From Centrapalus pauciflorus (lineage: Eukaryota > Streptophyta > Magnoliopsida > Asterales > Asteraceae): a stretch of 64,000 nt of DNA. The stretch spans positions 1,522,101 through 1,586,100 of the forward strand of contig JAANYP010004395.1 in the NCBI GenBank assembly GCA_020465985.1, given 5' to 3'. The notes under the pieces are model-generated. The model did no database searches. It was not told the origin of the DNA and saw only the letters and a program-made list of their open reading frames with translations. The number at the start of each line of letters is the position of its first letter. Position 1 is the first letter of the stretch. Both the position numbers and the translations under genes were made by a program. Of this stretch, positions 1 to 11,151 are shown in pieces.

Positions 1-1354
1 CAACAAGTATGAATGTGCATCTAAATCTACGCAACTTAGTAGAATTCCAAACAATAAATGAAGCAACAAGTCTCCGCAGGCAAAGCTTAACATAAAACAG
101 ATATAAACATGCGAAATCTACTGTACTCACTGTGGGTGCGTAAATAAAACTTCAATATTATTTCTCTTCGGGCTTTCAACCGGATCCACCAAGTACCCCA
201 CTGTGGGTTAAACAACACCACAAGGGACCTGTTAAATTAGTTACAACAATACCTCGAGTCAAAACCGTTTAAATTCATAAAACCAAGTTTTGTAAGTTTT
301 GCAATATTTTCCCCCATTTCGGGTCCATGTATAAATTCCAAACCACAATTAAGTTTGAACCCATCTCAAGTTTATACCTTGTCCTTTGAGTAACTCTTGT
401 TATTTTATATGTTGTTTATGTGTTTTATTCAAAATATTCGAGTTTAGAGAGTAGGTTTCTCAATTTTAGGTATTAAACTCGAATTTAATGGGTTAAACTC
501 GAACTCACCTTCGAATTTGAAGACAAAGTCGAACCCCATAGGGTAAACTCGAACCCCTATTCGAGTTTATGGGTAGATTCGAATCCCCACATTCGAATTT
601 GAGGATTAAACTCGAAAATATACTCGAATCTAGTGCCAAAATCGAGTTTGTTCTTGCATTTCGACTGTGTTCTTGGTATTTTCGAGTTTGTTCATCTTAC
701 AACTTTAAAACATGCATTTATAAGCCTAAAATCACCGATATATCATGTATTAAGCCTAGTTTCGATTCTATTATACATATACTATCATATTCTTGCAAGA
801 TTTCAAGCAAAACTAGCTCCATTCATGCAATAATCGATAAACTCGAATTTCAACTTTCAAAAACCGAAATAACAAACTTAAAAGGGTCGATTCTTACCTC
901 AATTCGTATGAAATCAAAGATCTAACCGTAGATTGTTGTTGTACTCCTCGAGATCTTTCCGATGACGTATAAATCTCGATAATCGGCCGGTCGGTTTGTG
1001 AGATAATCTAGAGAGAAGTAGAGAGAATTTCTAGAGAGAGAAAGTAGAGAGAGTGTGAAATATGAAAATGAATGGCTTTTTAGCCTTTTTATTCAACTTT
1101 CATCATTTTTGCACATTTCACCCCTCAACTTAACCGGTTACATAAAATACTGATTTATTCTTAAATTTATCATTAATAGCTTTTATAATTCATAATATTC
1201 CTTAATAATAATTCCGGGTTCAAATTTTCTTAAAATAACAACAAACTTTCTAAATATTCTCAAATACATAATAATTGCCCAAAAATTCAACTTAATTATA
1301 AATTATCCGCCTAATTAATTCCAAATTACAGTAACTGAATTCGAGGATGTTACA
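1..1354 (-). mobile_element. Long LTR, family A (partial, cut by window edge)
   Basis: This stretch is the reverse complement of the first ~1.35 kb of the solo LTRs at 21165-23199 and 51414-53413. It ends with the inverted LTR start (GGATGTTACA, 1345-1354). It holds the family hallmarks: a TTCGAATTT/AAACTCGAA-rich stretch (about 430-900), the block around ATACGTCATCGGAAAGATC (about 950-985, inverted), a TC-rich tract, and the CCCACTGTGGGTTAAACAACACC region (about 195-220). No coding sequence of a retrotransposon adjoins it on the inner side visible here, so solo LTR versus complete element cannot be decided. Confidence 0.85.
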
Positions 1355-1640
1355 AATGGTGTTTAAGGTTGATATAAGTATGAGTTGTTTAAAACTCCGA
1401 ATCTTAATTCCATTACAAATAGTTAGAAATAATAAATTCCTTAATCCATAGAATTTGATAGAATAAAACAAGATGTCATTTATTAATTTTGTAATCCAAG
1501 AATTCAAACACTATAAACAAATTATGATTTCTTCAGTTTCCGTTCTTTGAACTAAACGAGGCCTTAGGAAAAGTTTGTTTCGCAGAATGTTTTAAAGGAA
1601 TTGAAAGCTAAAAGGAACGAAATGGATTTAAATTCCATTC
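1355..1640. other. Unassigned AT-rich spacer
   Basis: Between the LTR end and the GGGTAGGAT-rich repeat. No gene, RNA or transposon end was recognised. Confidence 0.5.
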
Positions 1641-1694
1641 ATTGTTGTTTGGTGAGCAAGAAAGAAATAGATTGAATGAAATTCATTGTTATTT

Positions 1695-1987
1695 TTCTAT
1701 TTAGTTTGCAAAGTGGGTTGGGATGAGTAGATGTAGGATGGGTGGGGTTAGATTGAATAGGGTAAGTGGGAGTGTGTGACGTGGTATGGTCAGGTAGGAT
1801 ATCATGGGTGGGGTAAAGTAGGATAGCGTGGGTGAGGTAGGATAAGATGAGATTGGTAGAGTTAGGTAGGATATGGTTAGGTATGATAAAATGTGAATAT
1901 GTGATAGGGTAGGTAAAGTGGGTGGATGAGATGAGGTAAGATAGGGTAGAGTGGATATGATAAGGTAAAGTGGGGTATAGGGGAGGT
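1695..1987 (+). repeat. Degenerate GGGTAGGAT-type simple repeat, left half
   Basis: A purine-rich array of variants of GGTAGGATA, GGGTGGGGT and GGTAAGATA. The same sequence type resumes at 3922 (GGTTAGGTAGGATACGG), so the DNA from about 1988 to 3921 appears to have been inserted into it. A long minus-strand frame here is only an artefact of the repeat. Confidence 0.7.
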
Positions 1988-2158
1988 TCTATTTGCACCC
2001 TAAAAGTGCTAAGTGCACCTTGAGTTCACACTACAAAATAAATAAATTACAAAATGTTCTTGTCATTTGCATGAAGTTGCAAAAATGTTCCATCAACTAT
2101 AAAAATTTAAAAAAATAGTCATCATCATTATCCTTTTCTTTCACTTCCAGTCCTGTAA

Positions 2159-2290
2159 TCTATACTATATAAAATAAGAAAACCACTTGAAGTTTCTGGA
2201 CCATTGGATGGAAAAAAATCAATGGTCCAGATTAATGACAACTCATAATTATTTATGAAATGTCTCTTATACCCTTAATTAAAATCAATA
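2159..2290 (+). mobile_element. Helitron-like 5' terminus
   Basis: Begins TCTATACTATATAAAATAAG preceded by A, the usual form of a plant Helitron 5' end (A|TC..., followed by TATA-like AT-rich sequence), then CATTGGATGG and AATGGTCCAGATTAATG motifs often met just inside such ends. A matching hairpin plus CTRR 3' end in the same orientation was not found nearby, so the element's extent is unknown. Confidence 0.55.
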
Positions 2291-2309
2291 ATTATACCTA
2301 TGCCGTTTT

Positions 2310-3190
2310 TTTAATTCATTTTCTAAATTTACCACCTTAATTTAATTACATTAAATTTTGAATTTAATTTTTTCATTAATGAATTAATATTAAATTAATA
2401 TTTACCTAAAATAAATATGTGTCATTATTATCCTTAATGATCATAGTTAAATTCAAATGTAAAAATTTGGATTTAAATGTAGAAGTGTAGTAAATAAAGT
2501 TAAAAATTTTTGTTAATTATTTTGCTAACAAGATTTAAAATTTAATTGATAAAACTTCAATTGTGAATATGATAAATTTTGATTGTTGATTTTCAGATAT
2601 TCTATTTTTATATTTTATCATTTTCAAAATATATACACATTCACATAATTGGAGTTTTTTGTTCCTTACATTTATATTTCATATTTGGAGTTGATAAAAA
2701 TTAAAAGAAAATTTTTTTGCAAACACATATTATCTGTTTTTAATAATACAATATAATAATATTTTTTTATTTAATATCAAACAACTAAATATTTTTTATC
2801 TTTAATTTAACTAGCTTTCAATTTTTTTTTATTTTAATTATATATAAAATTTATAATAATTTATTAAAATATATATATAAAAAATATGTATTTTCTAAAT
2901 CAACCCATGTAATACATGTGTTTATTAACCTATATATTATAATAAACAAAACAATTCATGTCATATGTCATTTCTACAATACAAGAAAATTTTATTTTTC
3001 CACCTCTTTTTCCAAATTTAACACCTTAACTTAATTGCATTAAATTTTGACTTTATTTTTTTCATTAATTAATTAGTAATAAATTAGATTTTGTAACATT
3101 TAAAATTAATGTTTACCCATATCTATCATTATTATCCATAATAATCATAATTAGATCCAAATGTAAAAAATTGAATTAGTTGTGTACTGG
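2310..3190 (+). repeat. Diverged direct duplication of ~180 bp
   Basis: The segment at about 2310-2500 (CACCTTAATTTAATTACATT, then TTTTTTCATTAATGAATTA and a TCATTATTATCCTTAATGATCATA block) recurs at about 2995-3190 with many substitutions (CACCTTAACTTAATTGCATT and so on). Nothing coding lies between the copies. Confidence 0.6.
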
Positions 3191-3423
3191 ACAAAGTAAT
3201 TGTCATGTCAATAATTTTTATATTTCAATCCGATATGGTTACCTTGATTGACTTGATTTGGAAATATGTTACCTTAATTAGAAAAAATTAATATGTTACC
3301 CAAATTAAAAAAACTGTGACAGTAGTTTACTTTTTAAAGCAATTAACCCATAATTATAATATGAATGTATACATAACAATCCTACATTAACCATCGTAAA
3401 ACTATTTAAAAATTGAAATAAAT

Positions 3424-3470
3424 CTTATTATTATTATTATTATTATTATTATTGTTATTATTATTATTAC
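3424..3470 (+). repeat. (ATT)n microsatellite
   Basis: Run of ATT trinucleotides with one G interruption. Confidence 0.9.
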
Positions 3471-3894
3471 TATAAATAGTATAAGAATATTAAATTATGA
3501 TCACATTATAAGAAATACTAATATAATAACTAACATCGTAATATTAAATAGTTTTTTTATTTACTAATTACGTATCATATTTTTTTATATAGAAACGTAG
3601 ATAAAAATCAAACAACGATAACGATATACTAAAAATGTCATATATTCACGTATTGAAACTAAAAATTTTAACTTTTTAAAATTTTTTGTCCCTATGAGTT
3701 TTACTTATATATTGCTTCATACAAAATAAAAAAGAGAATGAATATACATACATAGATATTCCAACTTCCAATTGTTACATTTGCAATTTGAAATAAAGGA
3801 CAGGGTAGATAATAGTAAAAGTTAAAAGGAGGAGGGGTGTTGAAACATTCTTGTGATGTGAGGACGTGTGCAGCGTATGTATAGGAGCGACTTT

Positions 3895-3922
3895 CCTATT
3901 TGCACCGGCTGGTGCAAATAGG
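3895..3922. repeat. Perfect 12-bp stem, 4-nt loop palindrome
   Basis: CCTATTTGCACC, loop GGCT, then GGTGCAAATAGG. It marks the right end of the element that starts at 1988. Confidence 0.85.
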
Positions 3923-4670
3923 TTAGGTAGGATACGGTAGATAGTGTCGATAAGATAAACTTATAATGAATTTAAAATCTCAATTATTTAGGTTATAAAA
4001 TAAATTTCAATATATGAGATATTATATTATGTAAAACGAAATTCTTTTTCTTTACAAAGAAATGGAATTTTAGTTTCAATTCCACATATTAGTGTTTAAA
4101 AATAGGAGAAATACTGAAATGTCATGTAGGTTTGCTTGGATTCTTTGTATGTCGACATGTTTCTTTATGGTGGTGTCAAATTGTCAATTATATTTTTGCT
4201 TTTTAGAAAAAAAATATTCTAAAAGCAAAACATTCATTGAATAAAGCAATTAATCACTCCAAAATCCTGGAATAAATTAATTAAAAGCAAGCAAATTAAA
4301 TTTACAAAGTAACTCCACCACTTCCAGATTTCTCTCCATTCTTCATAATATATCCAAACACCAGAAAATTAAATACAAACACATTAAATAAAGAAGTAAC
4401 TGTATAAAAAGTTAATGCATTCACAACTAATTTTTATTTCACGTAACGTATTATGTTTTGCAATCATAAAATGGTAACATTCTTTTGAAAACACTTGTAA
4501 AACAATCTTTTTTAGTTAAAGAACGTCACATTTTAATAGAGCAAAACATGACATGTTATGAAATAAAAATAAGTTATAAGTACATTACCTTTTTATACAA
4601 CTAACCCATAGATAAACACCAAATTTTACTACTGTATCGAGATTCTGGTAACGAAATTGCTAGGATACAC
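3923..4670. other. USP 3' flank, no further gene seen
   Basis: Starts with the right half of the purine-rich array (to about 3955), then AT-rich sequence that would carry the 3' UTR and polyadenylation region of the minus-strand USP gene. No other gene or element end recognised. Confidence 0.5.
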
Positions 4671-5482
4671 CTACTTAACAACGGTCACCGGGCAAGTTGC
4701 ATTCTGCACCACATGGCTACTTACACTCCCAAGCAACACCCTGTAACACATTTAGAATAAGGTAGAGGAAATTCGGTATATATTGCTGAAGAGTTAATAA
4801 TTTGGCAAATTGTAAAAAAATGTAACATAAAATGCAAAGTTTGATAAAGATAAGGTATATCGTCAAACTAATTAACGATGTGTGTGTGTGTGTATATATA
4901 TATAGAGAGGTGAGTTCAATGGAGAACCTTCATGCATCGAAGAACATTGAAGAACCTCCATGTACCACAACAAATGCATCAAATCCCGCATGATGCATCA
5001 TTATTTCCAGGTAATGCATCAAATCCCGCATGATGCATCATTATTTCCAGGTAATGCATCAAATTCTCGCGTGATGCATCGACTTCCCGCGTGATGCATT
5101 ACGATTTTCTTGTGATGCATTGTGGTTCTCCAAGGCATATAGTTTTTATAACAAGATGTACAAGATGCATAAGATTCAACACGATTCATGAGATTCGACA
5201 ATTAATTGGATTCAATAAAATCCATAGGATCCAATAAGATTAATTAATGAGTTATTAGAAGAGTTCGGTAGTATTTTCAACAAGATTCATAAGATTCAAA
5301 AGCTATTTTATGGTTGTTCACAATGTTCACAACGAATAAAGTGTTCACAAAAGATCCTTAGTCTATATATATATATATATATACATGTATATATATATAC
5401 ATGTATATATATATATACATGTATATATATATATATACATGTATATATTATATATATATATACATGTAATATATATATATAT

Positions 5483-5521
<39 letters not shown>

Positions 5522-8500
5522 CATTGGATCGGGTGATGCATATTGTAAAAATTATAATATATACCAAAGCTAAGGTATATCGTCAAACATATTATCCATT
5601 GGAATACCAGGGAATCACTTTATAGTCATTGGATCAGGTGACACATATTGCAAAAATCTTAATGCATCACGCAGTAAGTCGATGCACACGCAGGAATTTG
5701 ATGCATCACGCGAGAATTGTGTGGTGGTGCATGGAGATTCATTGATGTTCTTCGATGTATGGAGGTTCTCCATTGAACCCCTATATGTGTGTGTGTTCAA
5801 GTGAGTACCACTTATTATGCAGCACATCAGAATGTATCACTCTTAAAAATAATTTTTTTGAAAATTTTTTCATAAACATGTTATATTAACATTACACAGA
5901 TGAGATATAAAATTCACGCACATTCAGACTAACTAAGTGTATAAAATCATGCATCGCATAAATGCAAGTTCACATATATGCCAATTTATGTGAGTATACG
6001 TTCACGTCATTTTTAAGGAGTTCGAAGATGTGAATGTATATGAAATTTACATATCATCTTTATAATGTTAAATATAACATGTTTATAAAAAAAAGCTTTT
6101 TAAGGTTGTAACTGCTGCTGCTATAGATTTATTGAGATGGTAAATGCATTAAGTATATTACCTTTTGATGGGACCTAGACCTCGACTGCCAAGAACAAGT
6201 GAATCAAGCTTCAAATGATTTACAGCTTCACACAGCTTCTCCCTTGGATCTCCCCAGTACACCTTTGCCACCACCTTAACCTTAAATTCATCCAAAAATT
6301 ATTTATTCATTAATATATATTAATTACCTAGTTGATTTTAATTTTTATTTATTTTATAATTATAATATAATAAATAATAATATTTTATTTTATTTTATAT
6401 ATTGTATTTTAGTTACAATCAAATAGACGATAACAAAAGGTAAATACAAGTTTAATTTAAATTTTTAAAATTTGTATTTTCATACATTCAGATACTAAAA
6501 GAATTAATTTAAGGGTGTTACTTCATGTATCACATCTACATCCTATAATTGACCTGAAATATGTCTTTCTTTCATAACTAATCATTATAGTTTATTTGTT
6601 TACACACTTTTGTCCAATCATAAGATAAATATTTATGGGTCAAATGCATAGAGATGGTGTATGAGAAATTAGAGGTAGTGCATGAAGAAATAGCCTTAAT
6701 TTAAATTGTAACTTTTGATAGACATAAATTCAAAGTTGTTTTCACTTTTCAGTATTAACTTTTGATAAAATAAATGACAAACGTCAAATAAGATAATGTC
6801 AGGTAAATGAGGACTTATTTAATTATTTATTAATATTTATAGATTATTTTTTTAAATAAATTTGAAAAAAAATTAAACCAATAAAAATAACCTTCTAATA
6901 TTTTAACACGTGGCCCGACGTGGGAAATAAAATTCTTTTGTGTTTTCTTTAAACGATGTTTGGACATGTGTTTGATCGTTGTCAAGTTGATACCCATTTT
7001 ATTGTCAAAATTGACTATTTTATTTTTAATATTATTTTTATCAATTTAAGTGAGATTGTCATAAAAGAAGAAAAAATATTCAATACAAATCATCTCTTTT
7101 TTTATATTGACGATCATTCTTGAAACGAAAATCCAAATACGGATCTTATTTTAATAATGTTTAAACACATTAGAAACAAAATTAAAAAATGATTAAATCG
7201 TGTTTGGCTTACCTATGTTTTTGTTCATCGTCGAGAGGGTTAATATTTAAAAATCTCAATCAACTTTTCTTATTATTTTTTCGATTTAGTCTTTAAATGT
7301 TTTTTCCAAGTGATTAAGTCCCTAAACTATGTTTGTCTTATCCAAATATATATATTCTTTACCGGCTACCGGATTTACCGGTAAAACACAATTGATAGTT
7401 AAAACAAAATGTTTAAGGACTTAATCGCTGAAATATGAAAAAAACGGTGGATTTTTCCCAGCATTAATCAAATGAAATAATATGGTTACTTGTTTAGTAA
7501 CCGGTCAAACATGTCAAATATACACTTTTGAATAAGACAAAAAAAAAAAATAGTTTAGACACTTAAACAATAAGAAAAAAAAGTTTAAATTTTTAATCAC
7601 AAAAATGAAGAAACTTGACGAGGTTTTTTGAATATTAACCCTTGTCAAGATGACATCCTTTTTATTTTCAAACATGTTTTTATAAATAATCATTCTTAAA
7701 ACGTCTATATATAAATTTATTCATTTTTTTAAAATAACCTTTTTCTAAGAAAAGCCAACAAAAATACCTTTTGAAATCATAACACATGGGGAAAAAGGTT
7801 TGGATTTTTTTTTAAACCACCGTGTTTGATTTACATGTGTCTATTCATTGTCGAGATGATATCATTTTTATTTCAAGTAAGCTTTTTTACTGATAACCAT
7901 TCTTAAAACGTAAATTTATACACAAGTTCATGTATGAATAGAAAGTTGGATACCTTTTTAGCCCTAGAAACACCATCAAGCATATCAAAGAGCTCGGTAT
8001 CGGGAGTGATTCCATATTTCTTGCATACGCCAACCTCTTTGAACTCCACCAATGGTATCAAAGCTGTTAAGTATATCGAAAAAATAATTCGTGTTATTGG
8101 TAAAAATAAAAATAATTTGTTATAAGTATAAAATTTAAACGATGCATGTCAGTATTTTATTTGATCAATGAACTATTAAATATATACATATCTGGTCATT
8201 AAATCATTTTTAATATATACTTAATCATTGAACTTTTATTGATACACATGAACACGTCTGGTCACTGAACTATCTTATTTTGTACACAATTAACCCTTGA
8301 ACTTTAATAGATTTTTACGATCGAATTGTCAATTAATATTTTATGGCTAAACCGAACATGTACCAAATCAGGACAACCCTAACCAACACCATGGTACTAG
8401 GTTTTTGATTATAGGCTCGATTCGATCCTTGGTCTTAGTTATATGCTTCCAAAAAGTTTCAATAACTTCATTCTGGTATCTGTTCTAGACCCAAATCACC

Positions 8501-8539
8501 CCTACAATTCTACAAATAAATACAAAGTAAACTAGTGTT

Positions 8540-8576
<37 letters not shown>

Positions 8577-9275
8577 CATTTTTCCTGCCAAAATATAGTT
8601 TCACTCTTAGTTGGTTATAAATTTAAGGTTGGTAAGATTGCGAGTAAGATCGTAGGATCGGATCCTACCAAGTGATTTCGAGCAGGATCGGTGTAGGATC
8701 GTTTTATAACAAGATCGGACGTAGGATCGTGGGATCGTTCGTAAAATCCTAGGATCGGTCACGTTCCTACCTTATACTCGGTCCGGACTCTTTTAACTGG
8801 GTTCCGTAGAATCATAAACTGATTTGATCCAATCTTTTACCTAGATCTAATCATCAAATTATATGATATATGATTGGTTGATTTTTTTATAACTATAAAC
8901 ATCGTTTCTATTTATTATATAAATATTTTTTTGAAGTATTATATAGTAATTTATAATATAACATTACAAATTATAATTATATCTTTTAAGAAAGGTATTT
9001 CAAGTTCTATAAAATAAATAAAATAATTTTAGAAAAAAAAATCTTATATATAAAATATTTTCTATAAAATAAACACACGTAAAACATGTTATTTACTTAC
9101 GTGAACCGGTGTCAGCGAATAGTTGTTTATTGACGGGATCGGACTTCGGCGACAACACAAGGAGGATGACGACGGTGTCGCCGTCGTCGATCAGATTATC
9201 GATCGCCCATTTCAACGCCGATTTGCTTGTTGCTGAGTAATCCATCCCGATCCCTACCGTACGAGCTTTCGCCAT
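4671..9275 (-). CDS. Universal stress protein (USP/UspA family), four exons
   Basis: Assembled by hand from four minus-strand exons: 9101-9275, 7954-8063, 6162-6280 and 4671-4740, all with GT-AG introns (1037, 1673 and 1421 bp). They join in frame into 157 aa ending VVK-stop. Exon 1 encodes MAKARTVGIGMDYSATSKSA, a typical plant USP start with the Rossmann-like strand-helix opening. Exon 3 carries VYWGDPREKLCEAV, and exons 3-4 carry GSRGLG...LLGSVS, the G-2x-G-9x-G-S loop of ATP-binding USPs, intact. Exon 4 ends with the usual CPVTVVK strand. Family knowledge: small cytosolic alpha/beta ATP-binding proteins induced by stress. Length and exon phases match small plant USPs closely. The start is the first ATG after a likely TATA box. 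Introns 2 and 3 hold transposon insertions. No break in the coding sequence was seen, so it is probably functional, though transcription cannot be judged. Confidence 0.93.
4971..5110 (+). repeat. 40-bp tandem repeat built on the palindrome TGATGCATCA
   Basis: Two nearly identical 40-bp units (4971-5010 and 5011-5050) and a diverged third (5051 on). Each contains ATGCATCAAATCCCGCATGA and a TGATGCATCA palindrome. It lies inside the left inverted repeat of the surrounding element. Confidence 0.85.
5361..5520. repeat. (TA)n with ACATGT interruptions
   Basis: TA dinucleotides broken at regular points by ACATGT, giving a self-complementary array. The short methionine/tyrosine/isoleucine reading frames in it are meaningless. 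Confidence 0.95.
6955..7900 (+). repeat. Degenerate ~240-bp tandem repeat in USP intron 2
   Basis: A unit containing GTGTTTGATT...ACATGTGT...TTGTCAAGATGATA...TTTTTATTT appears near 6960, near 7200 (interrupted by the MITE at 7237-7641) and near 7830, much diverged. Each is followed by a stretch like ACCATTCTTAAAACG. Confidence 0.5.
7237..7641. mobile_element. Small MULE-like MITE in USP intron 2
   Basis: Ends GGGTTAATATT (7237-7247) and AATATTAACCC (7631-7641). The inner flanks stay partly complementary (AGTCCCTAAACTATGTTTGTC against GACAAAAAAAATAGTTTAGAC). The 9-bp flanks TCGTCGAGA and TTGTCAAGA agree at 7 of 9 places, which fits an aged 9-bp target duplication. No coding capacity. Confidence 0.65.
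8538..8578 (+). repeat. (TTTTC)n / poly-T tract
   Basis: Pyrimidine-rich simple repeat in USP intron 1. Confidence 0.8.
8635..8775 (+). repeat. GTAGGATCG-type degenerate short repeat
   Basis: About ten variants of (G)TAGGATCG in 140 bp within USP intron 1, including GTAGGATCGGATCCTACC, an imperfect palindrome. No gene or element end recognised. Confidence 0.6.
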
Positions 9276-9378
9276 TTCTTCAATTTTGTTTTATTTCTGC
9301 TTAATTAAATTATTCCGACTGAAAATCGAAAGAATTGTGGATCTCCGATGAGAAGTATATGTTTGGTGAAATGGTGGA

Positions 9379-9387
9379 ATTTATAGA
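9379..9387 (-). promoter_or_regulatory. Likely TATA box of the USP gene
   Basis: On the minus strand the sequence reads CTATAAATT, about 105 bp before the USP ATG, a normal distance for a plant core promoter with a 60-80 nt leader. It is the best TATA match in the 280 bp between the ATG and the upstream MULE. Confidence 0.55.
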
Positions 9388-9559
9388 TGGTAAAAGAGGG
9401 TGGTGCGCCGTCGTATAATTTTGGTATGTAGTCGGAATTGGGTTATTGGGTTTTATTTAATATTATTTATTTTTGTATTGGATACGCCATGGAAAGAAAA
9501 GGAGTTTCTCGAAGATAGTAGAAGGAATATTTTAGCGAGGAAACTTCAAACACAAATTT

Positions 9560-11142
9560 GAGTAAATTACACAAAAGGTCCCTGTGGTTTGAGGTATTTG
9601 CGGTTTTGGTCTCTTGAAGTTTTTTTTTACACTAAAGGTACCAAAAATGAAAACCTTTCATAAAATGGTCCTTTCTGTTAACTAAGGTTGTTAAGTCCTA
9701 GGAACATTTTTGTCATTTTTAATTTTAGAGACCATTTACGTAATTTTCTAATAGTTTATTATTTTTCTCTTTTGTAAGTTTTTTCTATGTTATTAATATT
9801 ATTTTTATTAATGATTACTTTTCATATAATTATATTTAGTCAATTTTTGTTAATCTCATTTTAATTGATTTTTTTATCAATTTCCTTGAAGAACCCAAGT
9901 GGAGTTATTATGATGTTCTAGAGTTCCATATTTATCATCACCATCTCCATTAATTCAAGCCTAAGCATTCAAAGGAACCTTAAGAACAAAAGAAAAGTAT
10001 TCATTGGAAACCTAGAAACATTCCCAACAACTTTCAACGAAACCCAAAAACATCTTCAAAGTTCAAACCCAAAAAGAAGATTTAGAAACCTTCTTGATTT
10101 GAGTTGAATCTTTTCTAAGGAGATGAAGAAACTAAAAAAAAAACCAGAATTTGATTTCTAAACAAAAAAATCGTTAAATTTGAACAAACTAAAGAAAAAT
10201 AATTCTATATGCAAATTAACCATAAATCACAAATCCAGAAAACTTAAAACTCATTTGAAAATCGAGATTATGTTATAGAAACGATGTCAAATCAATAACG
10301 AAGCTCGAAATCAGGAAATTGTTCCAAGTGTGGACCAAAATCGTTCCACCTCAAAATTAGGAAATAGATCTTTACAAACCTAAACCCTAAATCTATACAA
10401 ATCGAGGCCAAAATCCTAGATCACCATAAAAATCCAACATGAAACCCTAGATCTAGATCTTAAAACAAAAAAGAAAAAGGAGGAGCAACACAAATCTAAA
10501 TGTAAGAGCGAAAATACGAAACCTTACAAACCTTTGATTTGAAATCAGAAAAGAAAAAGGAATTTGATGGTTGATAGACAACGATGGTCTCTGCGTGGTG
10601 GACCAAATTGAATCTGGAAACCTTACATTCGAATGAGAGAAATCTAACAAAACCCAATCAGAGACCTTACCTTTGATTATGATTTTTGTTAGGGTTTTGA
10701 ATATGAAATAGGTGGTGGTGGTGGACCTTGAAAAAGAAAACGGTGGTGTTGATTATGAGAGAGAGAGAGAGAGAGAGATCCATTTTATTTTATTCTTTAT
10801 AAAGTTTATTGCCTTAATTTAAATATTTTGCTAACATAAATATACAAAAAAAAAAATAGAATATTTATAAGGTAAATAAAAAAGAAAACAAAAAGATAAT
10901 AAGATAGATATGAAAAAAAAATAAAAAAAATTGATAAACCATAAAATAATTACGTAAATGGTCCCTGAGATAAAAATGACAAAAATGCCCCTATGACTTA
11001 ACTGGCTTAACAACCTTAGTTGATGGCAGGGACCATTTGTGTGAAACGTTTGCGTTTTTTGTACCTTTAGTGTAAAAAAAACTTTGAGGGACTAAAACCG
11101 TAAATACCCCCAAATCACAGGGACCATTTGTATAATTTACTC
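9560..11142. mobile_element. Non-autonomous MULE with perfect 9-bp TSD, upstream of USP
   Basis: Terminal inverted repeats of about 150 bp start GAGTAAATTACACAAAAGG on the left and, inverted, GAGTAAATTATACAAATGG on the right. The flanking 9 bp are identical: CACAAATTT at 9551-9559 and 11143-11151, the target length of Mutator-like elements. The inside has no transposase. It holds AT-rich sequence with AAACCCTAGATC-like phrases that resemble plant 5' leaders, so a captured gene fragment is possible but was not recognised. A (GA)n tract lies at 10758-10780. The near end is 284 bp from the USP ATG. Confidence 0.92.
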
Positions 11143-11151
11143 CACAAATTT

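Larger units (their letters stand above)
1988..3921. mobile_element. Putative TIR element with CTATTTGCACC ends
   Basis: The left end reads CTATTTGCACC (1988-1998) and the right end reads the exact inverse GGTGCAAATAG (3911-3921). Both sides are flanked by the same purine-rich array, which fits insertion into that array. No transposase is present. Internally it holds a Helitron-like 5' end (2159) and a diverged direct duplication of about 180 bp, so it may be composite. Superfamily and target duplication could not be fixed. Confidence 0.5.
4903..5790. mobile_element. Non-autonomous TIR element in USP intron 3 (TTCAATGGAGAACC family)
   Basis: The left end has GGTGAGTTCAATGGAGAACC followed by CATCGAAGAACAT; the right end inverted reads GGGGTTCAATGGAGAACC followed by CATCGAAGAACAT. 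The inverted repeats stay alignable for roughly 100 bp and are rich in TGATGCATCA. Simple (TG)n/(TA)n sequence borders both ends. There is no transposase. Relatives with the same ends occur at about 20965-26987 and at 27232. The inside is rearranged: TCATTGGATC(A/G)GGTGA occurs twice about 106 bp apart, and a phrase from the left flank (AAGGTATATCGTCAAAC, about 4852) recurs inside at about 5574. Confidence 0.75.

Noticed and set aside
1639..1998. 119-codon proline/threonine/serine-rich frame on the minus strand
   Set aside because: Antisense of the GGGTAGGAT-type repeat; no domain and no splice or promoter signs.
4971..5110. CRISPR-like array (regular 40-bp units)
   Set aside because: Plant nuclear context, units are contiguous without unique spacers, and they lie inside a transposon end.
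5385..5573. Met-Tyr-Ile frame
   Set aside because: Artefact of the (TA)n/ACATGT array.
7934..8125. 63-codon plus-strand frame
   Set aside because: Shadow of USP exon 2, which reads correctly on the minus strand with splice sites.
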